A stretch of 64,000 bases of DNA. Origin: Aliishimia sp963922415. Lineage in GTDB: Bacteria; Pseudomonadota; Alphaproteobacteria; Rhodobacterales; Rhodobacteraceae. The position numbers were made by a program, and so were the translations under genes. The notes beneath the pieces were generated by a model. That model had not been told where the DNA came from, made no database searches, and was given only the letters and a program-made list of their open reading frames with translations. The stretch covers positions 1 to 64,000 of the forward strand of contig CAWUIP010000005.1 of assembly GCA_963922415.1 (NCBI GenBank), written 5' to 3'. Of the stretch, positions 51,406 to 60,432 are shown piece after piece. Position 1 is the stretch's first letter. Every line of letters begins with the position of its first letter.

Positions 51406-53583
51406 CTAGCTTGCACGCATCCAGTCGGATTGCGTCTCCAATTGCCCAAGAAGCAAGGGAAGATCGGCAAAAAGAGCCGGTTTTCCAATGAAGTAACCCT
51501 GTAGCCTGTCGCAACCTGCTGCGCGCAAAAGCTGCACGTGCTCTGCGCGCTCCACGCCTTCCGCCGTCACTCCAATGTCGAGGGCTTGCGCGATATCGAC
51601 GATGGACTTGACCATGGTCCGTGAGCGACTGGCGTAGGCTATCGGCTCGATCAGACGTTGATCAATCTTTAATCGATCCGGCCCAACTTGCTCTAGCCCG
51701 ATGATTGAGGCGTGTCCGCTTCCAAAATCGTCGATCTCAATTTTTATTCCGAGCGATTTTATCGCATCGATTTGAAGTGCGGCCTCTTCATGTTCATCCA
51801 AATAGACAGACTCAAGCAGTTCGAAGGCAACCTCGCCGGGATACTGTAGCGCCCGCTTGGCATCTTGAATTAACTCCGGCGACATGAGCCGCCGATGACT
51901 GACATTAAATGACAAAGCCGGGCAACGATCCGCCGAAAAAAGGCGCGGAATATCATTCAACGCGCGGGTCAGCATCATGGCGTCGATCCGCTCAACAACA
52001 TTCAGATCCTCCGCAAGTGATAGGAAGTAGGCGGGGCTGAGAAGGCCCTTTTGCGGGTGATCCCACCGCGCCAAGGCTTCAAACCCAACGAGGTCCCCCG
52101 ACAGTGCATCCACCTGTGGTTGATACATTGGAACGAATTCGCCTGCCTCAATGCCGCGCAAAATGTCATCTGAAACCTGCTTGATCCGCTCCATCTCGGC
52201 GCGATCTTCGCGCTTGAATCGGCAAAATCCATTGCGACCGCTGGATTTCGCCTTGTAGAGCGCAACATCACTGTCAATAAGCAAATCCTCGGGTGGGGAA
52301 ATCTCGGTCGTTGCGATACCAACGCTGGCGCCAACCCGTACTTCGATACCGTCTAACTGAATCGGCTTGATTAGGTCGGAAATGACGGATCGTGCGAGAG
52401 CTTCGACTTCCCCTTCGTCATCCTCCGCAAACCGCAGAATGACAAATTCATCCCCACCCGTGCGCGCGATCACGTCACCGGGGGACGCGACCGCGGAAAG
52501 ACGATCCGCTACAAAGCAGAGCAATGCATCACCGACCGAATGTCCCTGCGTATCGTTGACATGCTTGAACCGATCCAGATCGATATGAAACGCAACAATC
52601 CGCCCATCTTCGTTTGACACCAAGCGCTGCGTCATCTGTCGCAGCGCGTCTGACAGGAACCGTCGGTTTCCCAACCCAGTCAGATCATCGTGAAGGGCTT
52701 GGTGTTGCGATATTTCATGCGCCGCACGCAATTCGGCCGTGAGCTTTTTCAGGTGACTGCGGCTGTTTTCGAGTTCCGTGATATCTGTCGACAGGACCAT
52801 CGTGTCGCCGTTGGCGCCGCGATGACTTGACGTACGCCATACCTTTCCATTGCCAAAACTGTCGATGAACTGCGCCGGTCCTTTGCGCAAACTGCCCATC
52901 ACAGCGGCCACAGCTTCAGATTTCTGTTGTTCGGTCGCACCGCTATTGATGCGATAATTGTCTTCAACAAGCCGTCGGACGACATCTTCGAGCGTCACGT
53001 CGGGCGGTACTCTGCCAACGTCTCCGAACACTGTCTCACCGAAGCCGCGGTTGTACATCGCCAACCGCTCCTGATCATCCCAAATTGAAAACGACTCTGG
53101 CAACGCATTGATCGCTTCGATGAGGCGAGATTGAGTCGCTGCAATCTCGGCCAGCGCTTCATCACGCTCGTCAATCGCACGGTTGGCGCGCACTTCACGC
53201 TCTCGTAGTGCGCTCAGGTCATGAAAAATTGCCGAAAAATACCGGCCTGACGCAACTTGCGTAATGAAAACAGATATCCGCGCCCAAAAACGGCTGCCAT
53301 CTTGTCGGAGACAGTAAGTCTCCGCTTGAAACTGGGTGCGCCCTTCCGCGATTTGCGGGTTTACCTGAGCCAGAAAGTTGTGCCGGTCCGCTGGGTCGTT
53401 CGTTACATGAACCCAGTCGCCCAGAATTTCCGAAAGATCGTAGTTAAAGAGATCCAGAAACGCATCGTTGACCCAAACAATCCGTGCTTCCTCATCTTCG
53501 GGTTTCCGGAATGCGACAAGAACCGCATCGCCGGTAAGCGATGCAAACGTCGACAGGAAGTCATCAAGTGAAAGGTCTTGCAT
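51406..53583 (-). CDS. PAS-PAS-GGDEF-EAL cyclic-di-GMP signalling protein
   Basis: A 725-residue cytosolic protein. PAS domain 1 is about 12-135 (IVWVNDAFLDLFNYDLSEILGD), PAS domain 2 about 150-275 (ALPESFSIWDDQERLAMYNRGF), GGDEF about 300-460 with an intact RTGGDEFV near residue 375, and EAL about 475-715 with FEALARWDHP near 501, LLES and EIDDFGSGHASI. Both catalytic centres look complete, so synthesis, hydrolysis or both are possible. No membrane segment. Converges with the HD gene (4-bp gap) and diverges from valS. Confidence 0.92.
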   Translation of the reverse strand: MQDLSLDDFLSTFASLTGDAVLVAFRKPEDEEARIVWVNDAFLDLFNYDLSEILGDWVHVTNDPADRHNFLAQVNPQIAEGRTQFQAETYCLRQDGSRFWARISVFITQVASGRYFSAIFHDLSALREREVRANRAIDERDEALAEIAATQSRLIEAINALPESFSIWDDQERLAMYNRGFGETVFGDVGRVPPDVTLEDVVRRLVEDNYRINSGATEQQKSEAVAAVMGSLRKGPAQFIDSFGNGKVWRTSSHRGANGDTMVLSTDITELENSRSHLKKLTAELRAAHEISQHQALHDDLTGLGNRRFLSDALRQMTQRLVSNEDGRIVAFHIDLDRFKHVNDTQGHSVGDALLCFVADRLSAVASPGDVIARTGGDEFVILRFAEDDEGEVEALARSVISDLIKPIQLDGIEVRVGASVGIATTEISPPEDLLIDSDVALYKAKSSGRNGFCRFKREDRAEMERIKQVSDDILRGIEAGEFVPMYQPQVDALSGDLVGFEALARWDHPQKGLLSPAYFLSLAEDLNVVERIDAMMLTRALNDIPRLFSADRCPALSFNVSHRRLMSPELIQDAKRALQYPGEVAFELLESVYLDEHEEAALQIDAIKSLGIKIEIDDFGSGHASIIGLEQVGPDRLKIDQRLIEPIAYASRSRTMVKSIVDIAQALDIGVTAEGVERAEHVQLLRAAGCDRLQGYFIGKPALFADLPLLLGQLETQSDWMRAS

Positions 53584-53743
53584 TTGTGCGGGCTCCAGGC
53601 AGGTACGTTAGCGACCGCGCGTTAGAGAGAGTTTAAAGCTAGAATTGTAGACAATGTGCTTGCGCGAAGGCCCCTTTTCCTTGTGCCTCCAACCGGGTAT
53701 GTGCCGGGCCGGATCACGCAGGCTGCACGCAAGGGGCATCACC

Positions 53744-56641
53744 ATGGCACTGGGCAAATTCGACGCGACCGAGGCCGAACCGCGGCTGTATGCGATGTGG
53801 GAAAAAGCGGGATGCTTCAAAGCAGGGGCCAACGCCAAGCCCGAGGCGTCCGCCTATTGCATTATGATCCCGCCGCCCAATGTGACCGGAGCGCTTCATA
53901 TCGGGCACGCGTTTAACAACACGCTGCAAGACATTTTAATCCGGTGGAAGCGGATGCAGGGGTTCGACGTCCTATGGCAACCGGGCACGGACCACGCCGG
54001 CATCGCCACGCAGATGGTGACCGAGCGCGACATGGCCGAGAACCAAGAGCCTTCGCGCGCCGAGATGGGCCGCGAGGCCTTTGAACGCCGCGTGTGGCAG
54101 CAGAAGATTAAGTCGCGCGGCAATATCATTGGTCAGTTGAAACGGCTTGGCGCCTCCTGCGATTGGTCGCGCGAAGCCTTTACCATGTCCGGTGCGCCGT
54201 CGGCCCCCGAAGGCGAAGAGGGAAACTTTCACGACGCGGTTATCAAAGTCTTTGTCGAGCTTTACAACAAGGGGCTCATCTATCGCGGCAAGCGCCTGGT
54301 GAACTGGGACCCGCATTTCGAGACGGCGATTTCCGATCTGGAAGTGGAGAATGTGGAGGTGCCCGGGCATATGTGGCACTTTAAGTACCCGTTGGCGGGC
54401 GGCGAGACGTATGAGTATTTGGAGAACAATGAAGACGGCGAAGTGATCTTTCGCGAAGAGCGGGATTACATTTCGATCGCGACGACGCGGCCCGAGACGA
54501 TGCTGGGCGATGGGGCGGTGGCGGTGCATCCGGACGATCCGCGCTATGCACCCATTGTTGGAAAACTATGCGAAATTCCGGTTGGGCCGAAAGAGCATCG
54601 CCGTCTGATCCCGATTATCACGGATCCCTACCCTGATCCGAATTTTGGCTCGGGCGCGGTGAAGATCACCGGCGCGCATGACTTCAACGACTATGAAGTG
54701 GCCAAGCGCGGTGGCATTCCGATGTACCGGTTGATGGACACCAAAGGCGCGATGCGCGACGACGGTGCGTCTTATGCAGAAGCGGCAGAGCTTGCGCTGC
54801 AGGTGGCGCGGGGCGAGACGGTGTTGAGCGAGGCCGAGGCCGACGCGGTGAACCTGATCCCCGACGAGTTGCGCGGGTTGGACCGGTTTGAGGCGCGCAA
54901 GCAGGTGGTGGAGCAGATCACGCGCGAAGGTTTGGCGGTGATGACCGCGGCTGATGACGCGCGGTTGGGCGGCAAGCCTGGGGATGCGGACGCGGTTGTG
55001 CCCCTGGTTGAGGCCAAGCCGATCATGCAGCCGTTCGGCGACCGGTCGAAAGTTGTGATTGAGCCGATGCTGACGGACCAGTGGTTTGTGGATACGGCAA
55101 AGATCGTGGAGCCCGCGCTGCAGGCGGTGCGGTCAGATGCGACCAAGATCGTGCCGGAAAGCGGCGAGAAGACCTATTACCACTGGCTCGACAATATCGA
55201 GCCCTGGTGCATCTCGCGCCAGCTTTGGTGGGGGCATCAGATCCCGGTGTGGTTCGACGCCGACGGCAATCAGTATTGCGCGCCTACTGAGGCGGAAGCG
55301 CAGGCGCTTGCAGGCGATGCGCAGCTAACCCGCGACCCGGACGTTTTAGACACGTGGTTCTCCTCCGGCCTTTGGCCCATCGGGACACTGGGTTGGCCCG
55401 AAGCCAACGACGCCTATGACACATACTTCCCCACAAGCACGCTCATCACGGGTCAGGATATCCTGTTTTTCTGGGTTGCCCGCATGATGATGATGCAGCT
55501 TGCTGTTGTGGATAAGATCCCGTTCGACACAGTTTACTTGCATGGTCTCGTGCGCGACGCCAAGGGCAAGAAGATGTCCAAATCTGTGGGCAATGTCGTC
55601 GATCCTCTTGAGGTTATTGACGAATTTGGCGCCGACGCCTTGCGCTTCTCCTCGGCCGCGATGGCCGCGCTTGGCGGTGTGCTGAAGCTGGATATGGAGC
55701 GGATCAAAGGCTACCGCAATTTCGGCACCAAGCTTTGGAATGCGGCGAGCTATGGTGAGATGCGCGGCTGCTTTGACGTGGCTTATACACAGGATGTTCC
55801 ACACGCAGAGCTTGCGCTAAACGCTTGGATTAAGGGCGAAGTTGGCCGAACCCGAGAGGCTGTGGATCGCGCATTGCAGGACTTCCGATTCAATGATGCG
55901 GCCTCTGCGCTGTATTCCTTCATCTGGAACACCTTCTGCGACTGGTATCTGGAATTCACCAAACCTGTCTTCGACGGGGAGGACGCTGCCGCGATTGAAG
56001 AAACGAAGGCGACCTATGCTTGGGTACTGGACCAATGTTTGATCCTCGCGCATCCGATCATGCCCTTTATCACCGAAGAACTGTGGCAGAAGAAGGCGCG
56101 GCCCAAACATCTGATCCATGCCGATTGGCCGACCTACACCGCAGCAGAGCTTGCCGATGACGCGGCGCATGCAGAGGTGAGCTGGGTTATTCGGATCATC
56201 GAAGAAACACGGTCTGCCCGTCAGCAGATGCACGTGCCTGCTGGTGCCTATGTTCCCATGGTGGTGACCGGGTTCCAACCCAAAGCAAAAGCCGCCTTCG
56301 CCGCCAACGAGGCGCTGATCAAGCGGCTGGCCCGTTTGGACAGCCTCAGCGAAGTGAACGCCTTCCCCAAAGGCACCGTCTCGCTGGGTCTTCCCGGCGG
56401 CAGCTTTGGCCTGCCACTTGCCGATGTCATTGATGTTGCCGAAGAAAAAGCGCGGCTGGAAAAAACAATCGGCAAGCTGGCCAAGGAAATTGGCGGGCTT
56501 CAGGGGCGTTTGAACAACCCAAAATTCGTCGAATCCGCCCCTGAGGACGTGGTTGAAGAGGCACGCAGCAATCTGAGCGCGCGTTTGGACGAAGAGGCGA
56601 AGCTGAAAGACGCCATCGCGCGCCTGGACGAGGTCGCCTAA
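53744..56641 (+). CDS. valS: Valyl-tRNA synthetase
   Basis: A 965-residue class Ia synthetase. The HIGH motif is ALHIGHAFN (52-55), KMSKS is at 610-614, and IPPPNVTG, QPGTDHAGIATQ, the editing (CP1) domain with TTRPETMLGD and the C-terminal coiled-coil arm (EEKARLEKTIGKLAKEIGGLQGRLNNPKFVESAP) are all present. The start at 53744 has AAGGGG upstream; an earlier in-frame ATG at 53654 lacks conservation. A 9-bp hairpin (56666-56692) follows. Confidence 0.97.
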   Translation: MALGKFDATEAEPRLYAMWEKAGCFKAGANAKPEASAYCIMIPPPNVTGALHIGHAFNNTLQDILIRWKRMQGFDVLWQPGTDHAGIATQMVTERDMAENQEPSRAEMGREAFERRVWQQKIKSRGNIIGQLKRLGASCDWSREAFTMSGAPSAPEGEEGNFHDAVIKVFVELYNKGLIYRGKRLVNWDPHFETAISDLEVENVEVPGHMWHFKYPLAGGETYEYLENNEDGEVIFREERDYISIATTRPETMLGDGAVAVHPDDPRYAPIVGKLCEIPVGPKEHRRLIPIITDPYPDPNFGSGAVKITGAHDFNDYEVAKRGGIPMYRLMDTKGAMRDDGASYAEAAELALQVARGETVLSEAEADAVNLIPDELRGLDRFEARKQVVEQITREGLAVMTAADDARLGGKPGDADAVVPLVEAKPIMQPFGDRSKVVIEPMLTDQWFVDTAKIVEPALQAVRSDATKIVPESGEKTYYHWLDNIEPWCISRQLWWGHQIPVWFDADGNQYCAPTEAEAQALAGDAQLTRDPDVLDTWFSSGLWPIGTLGWPEANDAYDTYFPTSTLITGQDILFFWVARMMMMQLAVVDKIPFDTVYLHGLVRDAKGKKMSKSVGNVVDPLEVIDEFGADALRFSSAAMAALGGVLKLDMERIKGYRNFGTKLWNAASYGEMRGCFDVAYTQDVPHAELALNAWIKGEVGRTREAVDRALQDFRFNDAASALYSFIWNTFCDWYLEFTKPVFDGEDAAAIEETKATYAWVLDQCLILAHPIMPFITEELWQKKARPKHLIHADWPTYTAAELADDAAHAEVSWVIRIIEETRSARQQMHVPAGAYVPMVVTGFQPKAKAAFAANEALIKRLARLDSLSEVNAFPKGTVSLGLPGGSFGLPLADVIDVAEEKARLEKTIGKLAKEIGGLQGRLNNPKFVESAPEDVVEEARSNLSARLDEEAKLKDAIARLDEVA

Positions 56642-56665
56642 CGTCGCTTTCGCGCTGGACTGAAC

Positions 56666-56692
56666 ACAATCCGGGACTCATGGCCGGATTGT
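56666..56692 (+). terminator. Weak hairpin terminator after valS
   Basis: ACAATCCGG (56666-56674), 9-nt loop, CCGGATTGT (56684-56692). The following sequence has only scattered T residues, so termination efficiency is doubtful. Confidence 0.5.
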
Positions 56693-56842
56693 TTCAGAAC
56701 TTTGTCAGCCAGCCCCAAAATCATCGCATTTGAGTCAAACTGTCAGCGCTTTTGAGCTGGATGGTTAACGCAACACACAAATTGGTGCGTTGTGCGCCGA
56801 CCTCTGTTGCCGAGGGTCAACGTGTAAAGATACGAGGTTACT

Positions 56843-57430
56843 ATGTCGAAGAAGCTCGCCGCTTTGACTCTGGCCGCTGCAGGGCTGTTGGTTACACCTG
56901 CTGCCGCATCCACAATTCTCTATTCGGGGTCGATTGACGAATCTGAAGGGTTCAACACGCCACTTGGCGGAGCGGATACAACCCTTTCCGATTTCAGCAA
57001 CACCACCTCCGACCCCACTTTTGGGGTAAGCGGTGACACCACTGTGTTTGGCTACGTAGCAAACGACAGTGGAACATCCGCAACAGAAACCGACGGTTGG
57101 TCCATCGACTTTGGTTCGGAGATCTACTCTGGGTCTTTCTCATGGAGCCGCGTCGGCAGCGCTTTTGACGGCGAGTTGGTTGTCGGTCGTCGTGCCTTCG
57201 TACTGCCTGACTTCCTGTCCTCCGGTACAATTGATTTGGGCGACCTGACCGGCTTGGTCACCTTCTCGTTCAACCCTGTTGCAGGCGCAGTTTCCGGTCC
57301 AGAAGCCGCAACTTGGGAACTTAATTTGACCGCGCCCGTGGCGGCGGTGCCATTGCCAGCGGGGTCTGTGCTGCTTCTGACAGGCCTTGCAGGTGCTGCA
57401 GCCCTCCGCCGCAAACAAAAAGCGGCCTAA
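56843..57430 (+). CDS. VPLPA-CTERM sorting-domain protein (small)
   Basis: A 195-residue exported protein. Signal peptide MSKKLAALTLAAAGLLVTPAAA, a Ser/Thr/Gly-rich beta-type body without Cys, and the C-terminal VPLPAGSVLLLTGLAGAAALRRKQKAA, a complete VPLPA-CTERM tail (motif, hydrophobic segment, basic end). Expected to be processed by an exosortase and exported to the surface or matrix. It has its own spacer (201 bp) and a very strong terminator, so it is a single-gene unit. Confidence 0.88.
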   Translation: MSKKLAALTLAAAGLLVTPAAASTILYSGSIDESEGFNTPLGGADTTLSDFSNTTSDPTFGVSGDTTVFGYVANDSGTSATETDGWSIDFGSEIYSGSFSWSRVGSAFDGELVVGRRAFVLPDFLSSGTIDLGDLTGLVTFSFNPVAGAVSGPEAATWELNLTAPVAAVPLPAGSVLLLTGLAGAAALRRKQKAA

Positions 57431-57452
57431 GCGCGCCAACCCTATCACAGTC

Positions 57453-57494
57453 AAATTGACCCGCGCGGGCCCCCTCCGCGCGGGTCAATTTTTT
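57453..57494 (+). terminator. Strong Rho-independent terminator after the small VPLPA-CTERM gene
   Basis: A 14-bp perfect stem (ATTGACCCGCGCGG at 57455-57468 with its complement at 57476-57489), extended by two A-T pairs, has a 7-nt loop and is followed by TTTTTT. Confidence 0.96.
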
Positions 57495-57592
57495 GCTAGA
57501 CGCGATGTTGTCGGGGCGCGCATCATGACCTGCCGGTTGCCCTTTGGCCTGCAAGCCCCTAGCTATCCGGCATGCTTTTGAAAGGATGCCCC

Positions 57593-59413
57593 ATGTTCCA
57601 ACTGCCCGTTCCCGTTCGCGATGCAAATACCGCCGCCGGAGGGCGCGATTTGGGGGCGCTTCCAGAATGGAACTTAGACGACCTTTATACGGGTGACGAC
57701 GCACCCGAACTGGCCCGCGACTTATCCTGGTTGGAAGAGGCCTGCGCAGGCTTTGCGGCGGACTATGAGGGCAAGCTAGGCACGCTTGATGCGGCGGGCC
57801 TTTTGGACTGCGTCCAGCGCAACGAAAAGATCAGCCAAGTCGCCGGGCGCATCATGTCCTTTGCCGGTCTGCGCTATTACCAGCAGACCACGGATGGCGG
57901 TCGGGCCAAGTTCATGTCCGACGCGCAGGAGAAAATCACGAATTACACCACGCCCTTGGTGTTCTTCACGTTGGAACTCAACCGGCTGGACGATGCGCAT
58001 TTGGCGGGCCTGTTAGAGCAGTTGCCGGAGCTTGCGCGGTATAAGCCCGTCTTTGACCGCATCCGCGCGATGAAGCCTTACCAACTGTCGGACGAGATGG
58101 AGAAATTTCTGCACGACCTCGGCGTTGTCGGTGACGCGTGGGAGCGGCTCTTTGACGAGACGATTGCGGGCCTCAGCTTTACCGTAGACGGCGAAGAGAT
58201 GGGGATCGAGGCGACGCTGAACCTGCTGACCGAGCAGGACCGCGCCAAGCGCCAAGCCGCAAGCGAGGAGCTGGCCGCCGTCTTTCAAGACAATATCAAG
58301 ATCTTCGCCCGCGTGCACAACACGCAAACCAAAGAGAAAGAGATCCTTGACCGGTGGCGCGGCATGCCCACGGCGCAGACCGGGCGGCACCTCAGCAACG
58401 ATGTGGAGCCCGAGGTGGTCGAGGCGCTGCGCAACGCTGTGGTGAGCGCCTATCCGAAGCTGTCGCACCGGTACTATGAACTGAAACGCAAATGGCTCGG
58501 ACTGGACAAGATGCAGGTTTGGGACCGCAACGCACCGCTGCCGATGGAAGACACACGGATCGTCGATTGGGATGCGGCAGAAAAGACCGTGATGGACGCC
58601 TATACCGCGTTCGACCCGCGCATGGGAGACCTCGCTGCCCCCTTCTTTTCCAAGGGCTGGATCGATGCGGGCGTGAAACCGGGCAAAGCCCCTGGTGCCT
58701 TTGCGCATCCCACAGTGACCAACGTGCATCCTTACGTGATGCTGAACTATTTGGGCAAACCGCGCGACGTGATGACGCTCGCCCACGAACTTGGGCACGG
58801 CGTGCACCAGGTCTTGGCTGCCGAGCAGGGCGAAATGCTGTCCTCGACCCCGCTCACGCTCGCGGAAACCGCCTCTGTCTTTGGCGAGATGCTGACGTTC
58901 CGCAAAATGCTGGACGCCGCCGACAGCCCTGAGACCCGCAAGGTCCTGCTGGCGGGCAAGGTCGAGGATATGATCAACACGGTCGTGCGCCAGATCGCGT
59001 TCTATGACTTCGAATGCAAACTGCACGCCGCCCGGCGCGAGGGTGAGTTGACGCCCGAAGACATCGGCGCGTTGTGGATGTCCGTGCAAGGCGAAAGCCT
59101 TGGCCCAGCCTTTGAGTTCATGGACGGGTATGAGAAGTTTTGGGCCTATATCCCGCATTTCGTCCACTCGCCCTTCTACGTCTATGCCTATGCGTTCGGC
59201 GACGGGCTTGTGAACGCGCTTTACTCTGTCTACGCCGACGGGGCCGAAGGATTTGAAGACAAATACTTCGACATGCTCCGCGCAGGCGGTTCCAAACACC
59301 ACAAAGAGCTTCTGGCGCCCTTCGGCCTTGACGCATCCGACCCGGCGTTCTGGGACAAGGGCCTGAGCATGATTTCCGGCTTCATCGACGAGTTGGAGGC
59401 GATGGAAGAATAG
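57593..59413 (+). CDS. pepF: Oligoendopeptidase F (M3 family metallopeptidase)
   Basis: A 606-residue cytosolic zinc peptidase. HELGH at 398-402 gives the zinc and catalytic residues, with the downstream Glu in TLAETASVFGEM. Typical PepF N-terminal segment LGALPEWNLDDLYTGDDAPEL and C-terminal FVHSPFYVYAYAFGDGLVNALY. It degrades oligopeptides. AAAGGA is placed for the ATG at 57593, not for the upstream ATG at 57572. Confidence 0.95.
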   Translation: MFQLPVPVRDANTAAGGRDLGALPEWNLDDLYTGDDAPELARDLSWLEEACAGFAADYEGKLGTLDAAGLLDCVQRNEKISQVAGRIMSFAGLRYYQQTTDGGRAKFMSDAQEKITNYTTPLVFFTLELNRLDDAHLAGLLEQLPELARYKPVFDRIRAMKPYQLSDEMEKFLHDLGVVGDAWERLFDETIAGLSFTVDGEEMGIEATLNLLTEQDRAKRQAASEELAAVFQDNIKIFARVHNTQTKEKEILDRWRGMPTAQTGRHLSNDVEPEVVEALRNAVVSAYPKLSHRYYELKRKWLGLDKMQVWDRNAPLPMEDTRIVDWDAAEKTVMDAYTAFDPRMGDLAAPFFSKGWIDAGVKPGKAPGAFAHPTVTNVHPYVMLNYLGKPRDVMTLAHELGHGVHQVLAAEQGEMLSSTPLTLAETASVFGEMLTFRKMLDAADSPETRKVLLAGKVEDMINTVVRQIAFYDFECKLHAARREGELTPEDIGALWMSVQGESLGPAFEFMDGYEKFWAYIPHFVHSPFYVYAYAFGDGLVNALYSVYADGAEGFEDKYFDMLRAGGSKHHKELLAPFGLDASDPAFWDKGLSMISGFIDELEAMEE

Positions 59414-59452
59414 TGCGAAAGGGCCGCTTGGCGACGGAAACGATTGCCATCG

Positions 59453-59986
59453 CTAAGCCGCCGCTGTGCCCGTAAATTGCGTGACACAATCTGCCAATGT
59501 GTCCCAGTCCGTGAATTCGTGTTCTTCGTCTGCAGGCACATTCTCATGTCCCCGCAGCACGACGAACTCCAGAACCTGTGCCTCGTAGGCGCCATACCAC
59601 TTGGTGCGGATCGCCCCCGGCACCAGCATTACCGCGTCTGGTTGGAGCCCTGTACGCATGCAAAGCTCTTCTACATACTCCTGCGCCTCCGCCTCTCCTT
59701 CGGCAAAAGCGGCACTAAGACTGACCGACAATAACAGGGTCGGCACTGCGGCGAGCTGCACGTCGTTTGACGCCAGAAAGGCCTCGAATTCTGCCCCGTG
59801 ACGCCGCTCGTGCACCGAACCAGCCAGGATCACCCGCTCTACACGGTCAAAGGGCAGATCCTCTGCCAAATCCGCAGTGTCGACGAGCTGAACATTTTCG
59901 CCAAGATCGATCAAAAGGGCTTCAATAAACTGCGCGACCTTCTCGGTCTGCCCTTCCACAGTTGCATATACGATCAGTGTCGTCAT
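59453..59986 (-). CDS. HemG-like flavodoxin-domain protein
   Basis: A 177-residue flavodoxin-fold protein. The FMN loop is VYATVEGQTEKVAQFI (6-21), then VILAGSVHERRHGAEFEAFL, LLSVSLSAA and MLVPGAIRTKWYGAYEA, ending FTDWDTLADCV, which aligns by eye with HemG (protoporphyrinogen IX dehydrogenase). A perfect FNR-type box lies about 58 bp upstream, fitting anaerobic heme or tetrapyrrole synthesis. However, general flavodoxin-like electron carriers are an alternative. The ATG at 59986 is preceded by GTG at 59989. Confidence 0.65.
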   Translation of the reverse strand: MTTLIVYATVEGQTEKVAQFIEALLIDLGENVQLVDTADLAEDLPFDRVERVILAGSVHERRHGAEFEAFLASNDVQLAAVPTLLLSVSLSAAFAEGEAEAQEYVEELCMRTGLQPDAVMLVPGAIRTKWYGAYEAQVLEFVVLRGHENVPADEEHEFTDWDTLADCVTQFTGTAAA

Positions 59987-60037
59987 CACGCCTGTCCTCC
60001 TGTGCCACCCAATTTACGGGTCAGGAACAGACACGCT

Positions 60038-60051
60038 TTGATAGAGATCAA
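60038..60051. promoter_or_regulatory. Perfect FNR/FnrL box TTGAT-N4-ATCAA
   Basis: TTGAT-AGAG-ATCAA fully matches the FNR/FnrL consensus. It is centred about 58 bp upstream of the HemG-like start codon and lies in the 78-bp space behind the DUF4389 gene. An FNR-activated promoter with its start site near 60003 would fit the distance. Oxygen-dependent control is inferred. Confidence 0.85.
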
Positions 60052-60064
60052 GAAAGCAGCAGCG

Positions 60065-60364
60065 TCAGTCGAGCTCGGTCCAAGGCCAAGGCTTGACCTC
60101 GCTGGCCCCGGTTTGGAACCGCGCCGCTTTTGCCATCCAGATCCCCAAATCAGTGCCGAAATCCGCCAAACGTTCGTTGGGTGTCCCGCTGTTCAACGCC
60201 ATGATCACAAATTGCAGCACCGTAGCGACCCCCAAGACGGTCGAGGCGAGCGACAGCATAAACCAAATCAGCACCATATAGACGAGCCGCATCCACAACG
60301 CATCTTTGGTGGCCTCGGGCTGCTCCCCGTGAATGCGGCCTGCGACTTTTGCCTCGTCGTCCAT
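60065..60364 (-). CDS. DUF4389 membrane protein
   Basis: A 99-residue protein with two hydrophobic segments (LVYMVLIWFMLSLASTVLGVATVLQFVIMAL) followed by SGTPNERLADFGTDLGIWMAKAARFQT and EVKPWPW, which is the DUF4389 pattern. Function unknown. The start at 60364 has a GGGGG site upstream. It follows the coiled-coil membrane protein gene by 68 bp on the same strand. Confidence 0.8.
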   Translation of the reverse strand: MDDEAKVAGRIHGEQPEATKDALWMRLVYMVLIWFMLSLASTVLGVATVLQFVIMALNSGTPNERLADFGTDLGIWMAKAARFQTGASEVKPWPWTELD

Positions 60365-60432
60365 TGTCGAACCCCCATGTGGTTTGGCGCAGTATAACCA
60401 ATCCGTCGGGCAAGGTCGAACCCCCGCAGACG

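Noticed and set aside
58013..59302. 429-residue open frame antisense to pepF
   Set aside because: It is a mirror frame of a GC-rich gene, low-complexity in His/Arg/Val, without a recognisable domain, and pepF has a complete catalytic set.
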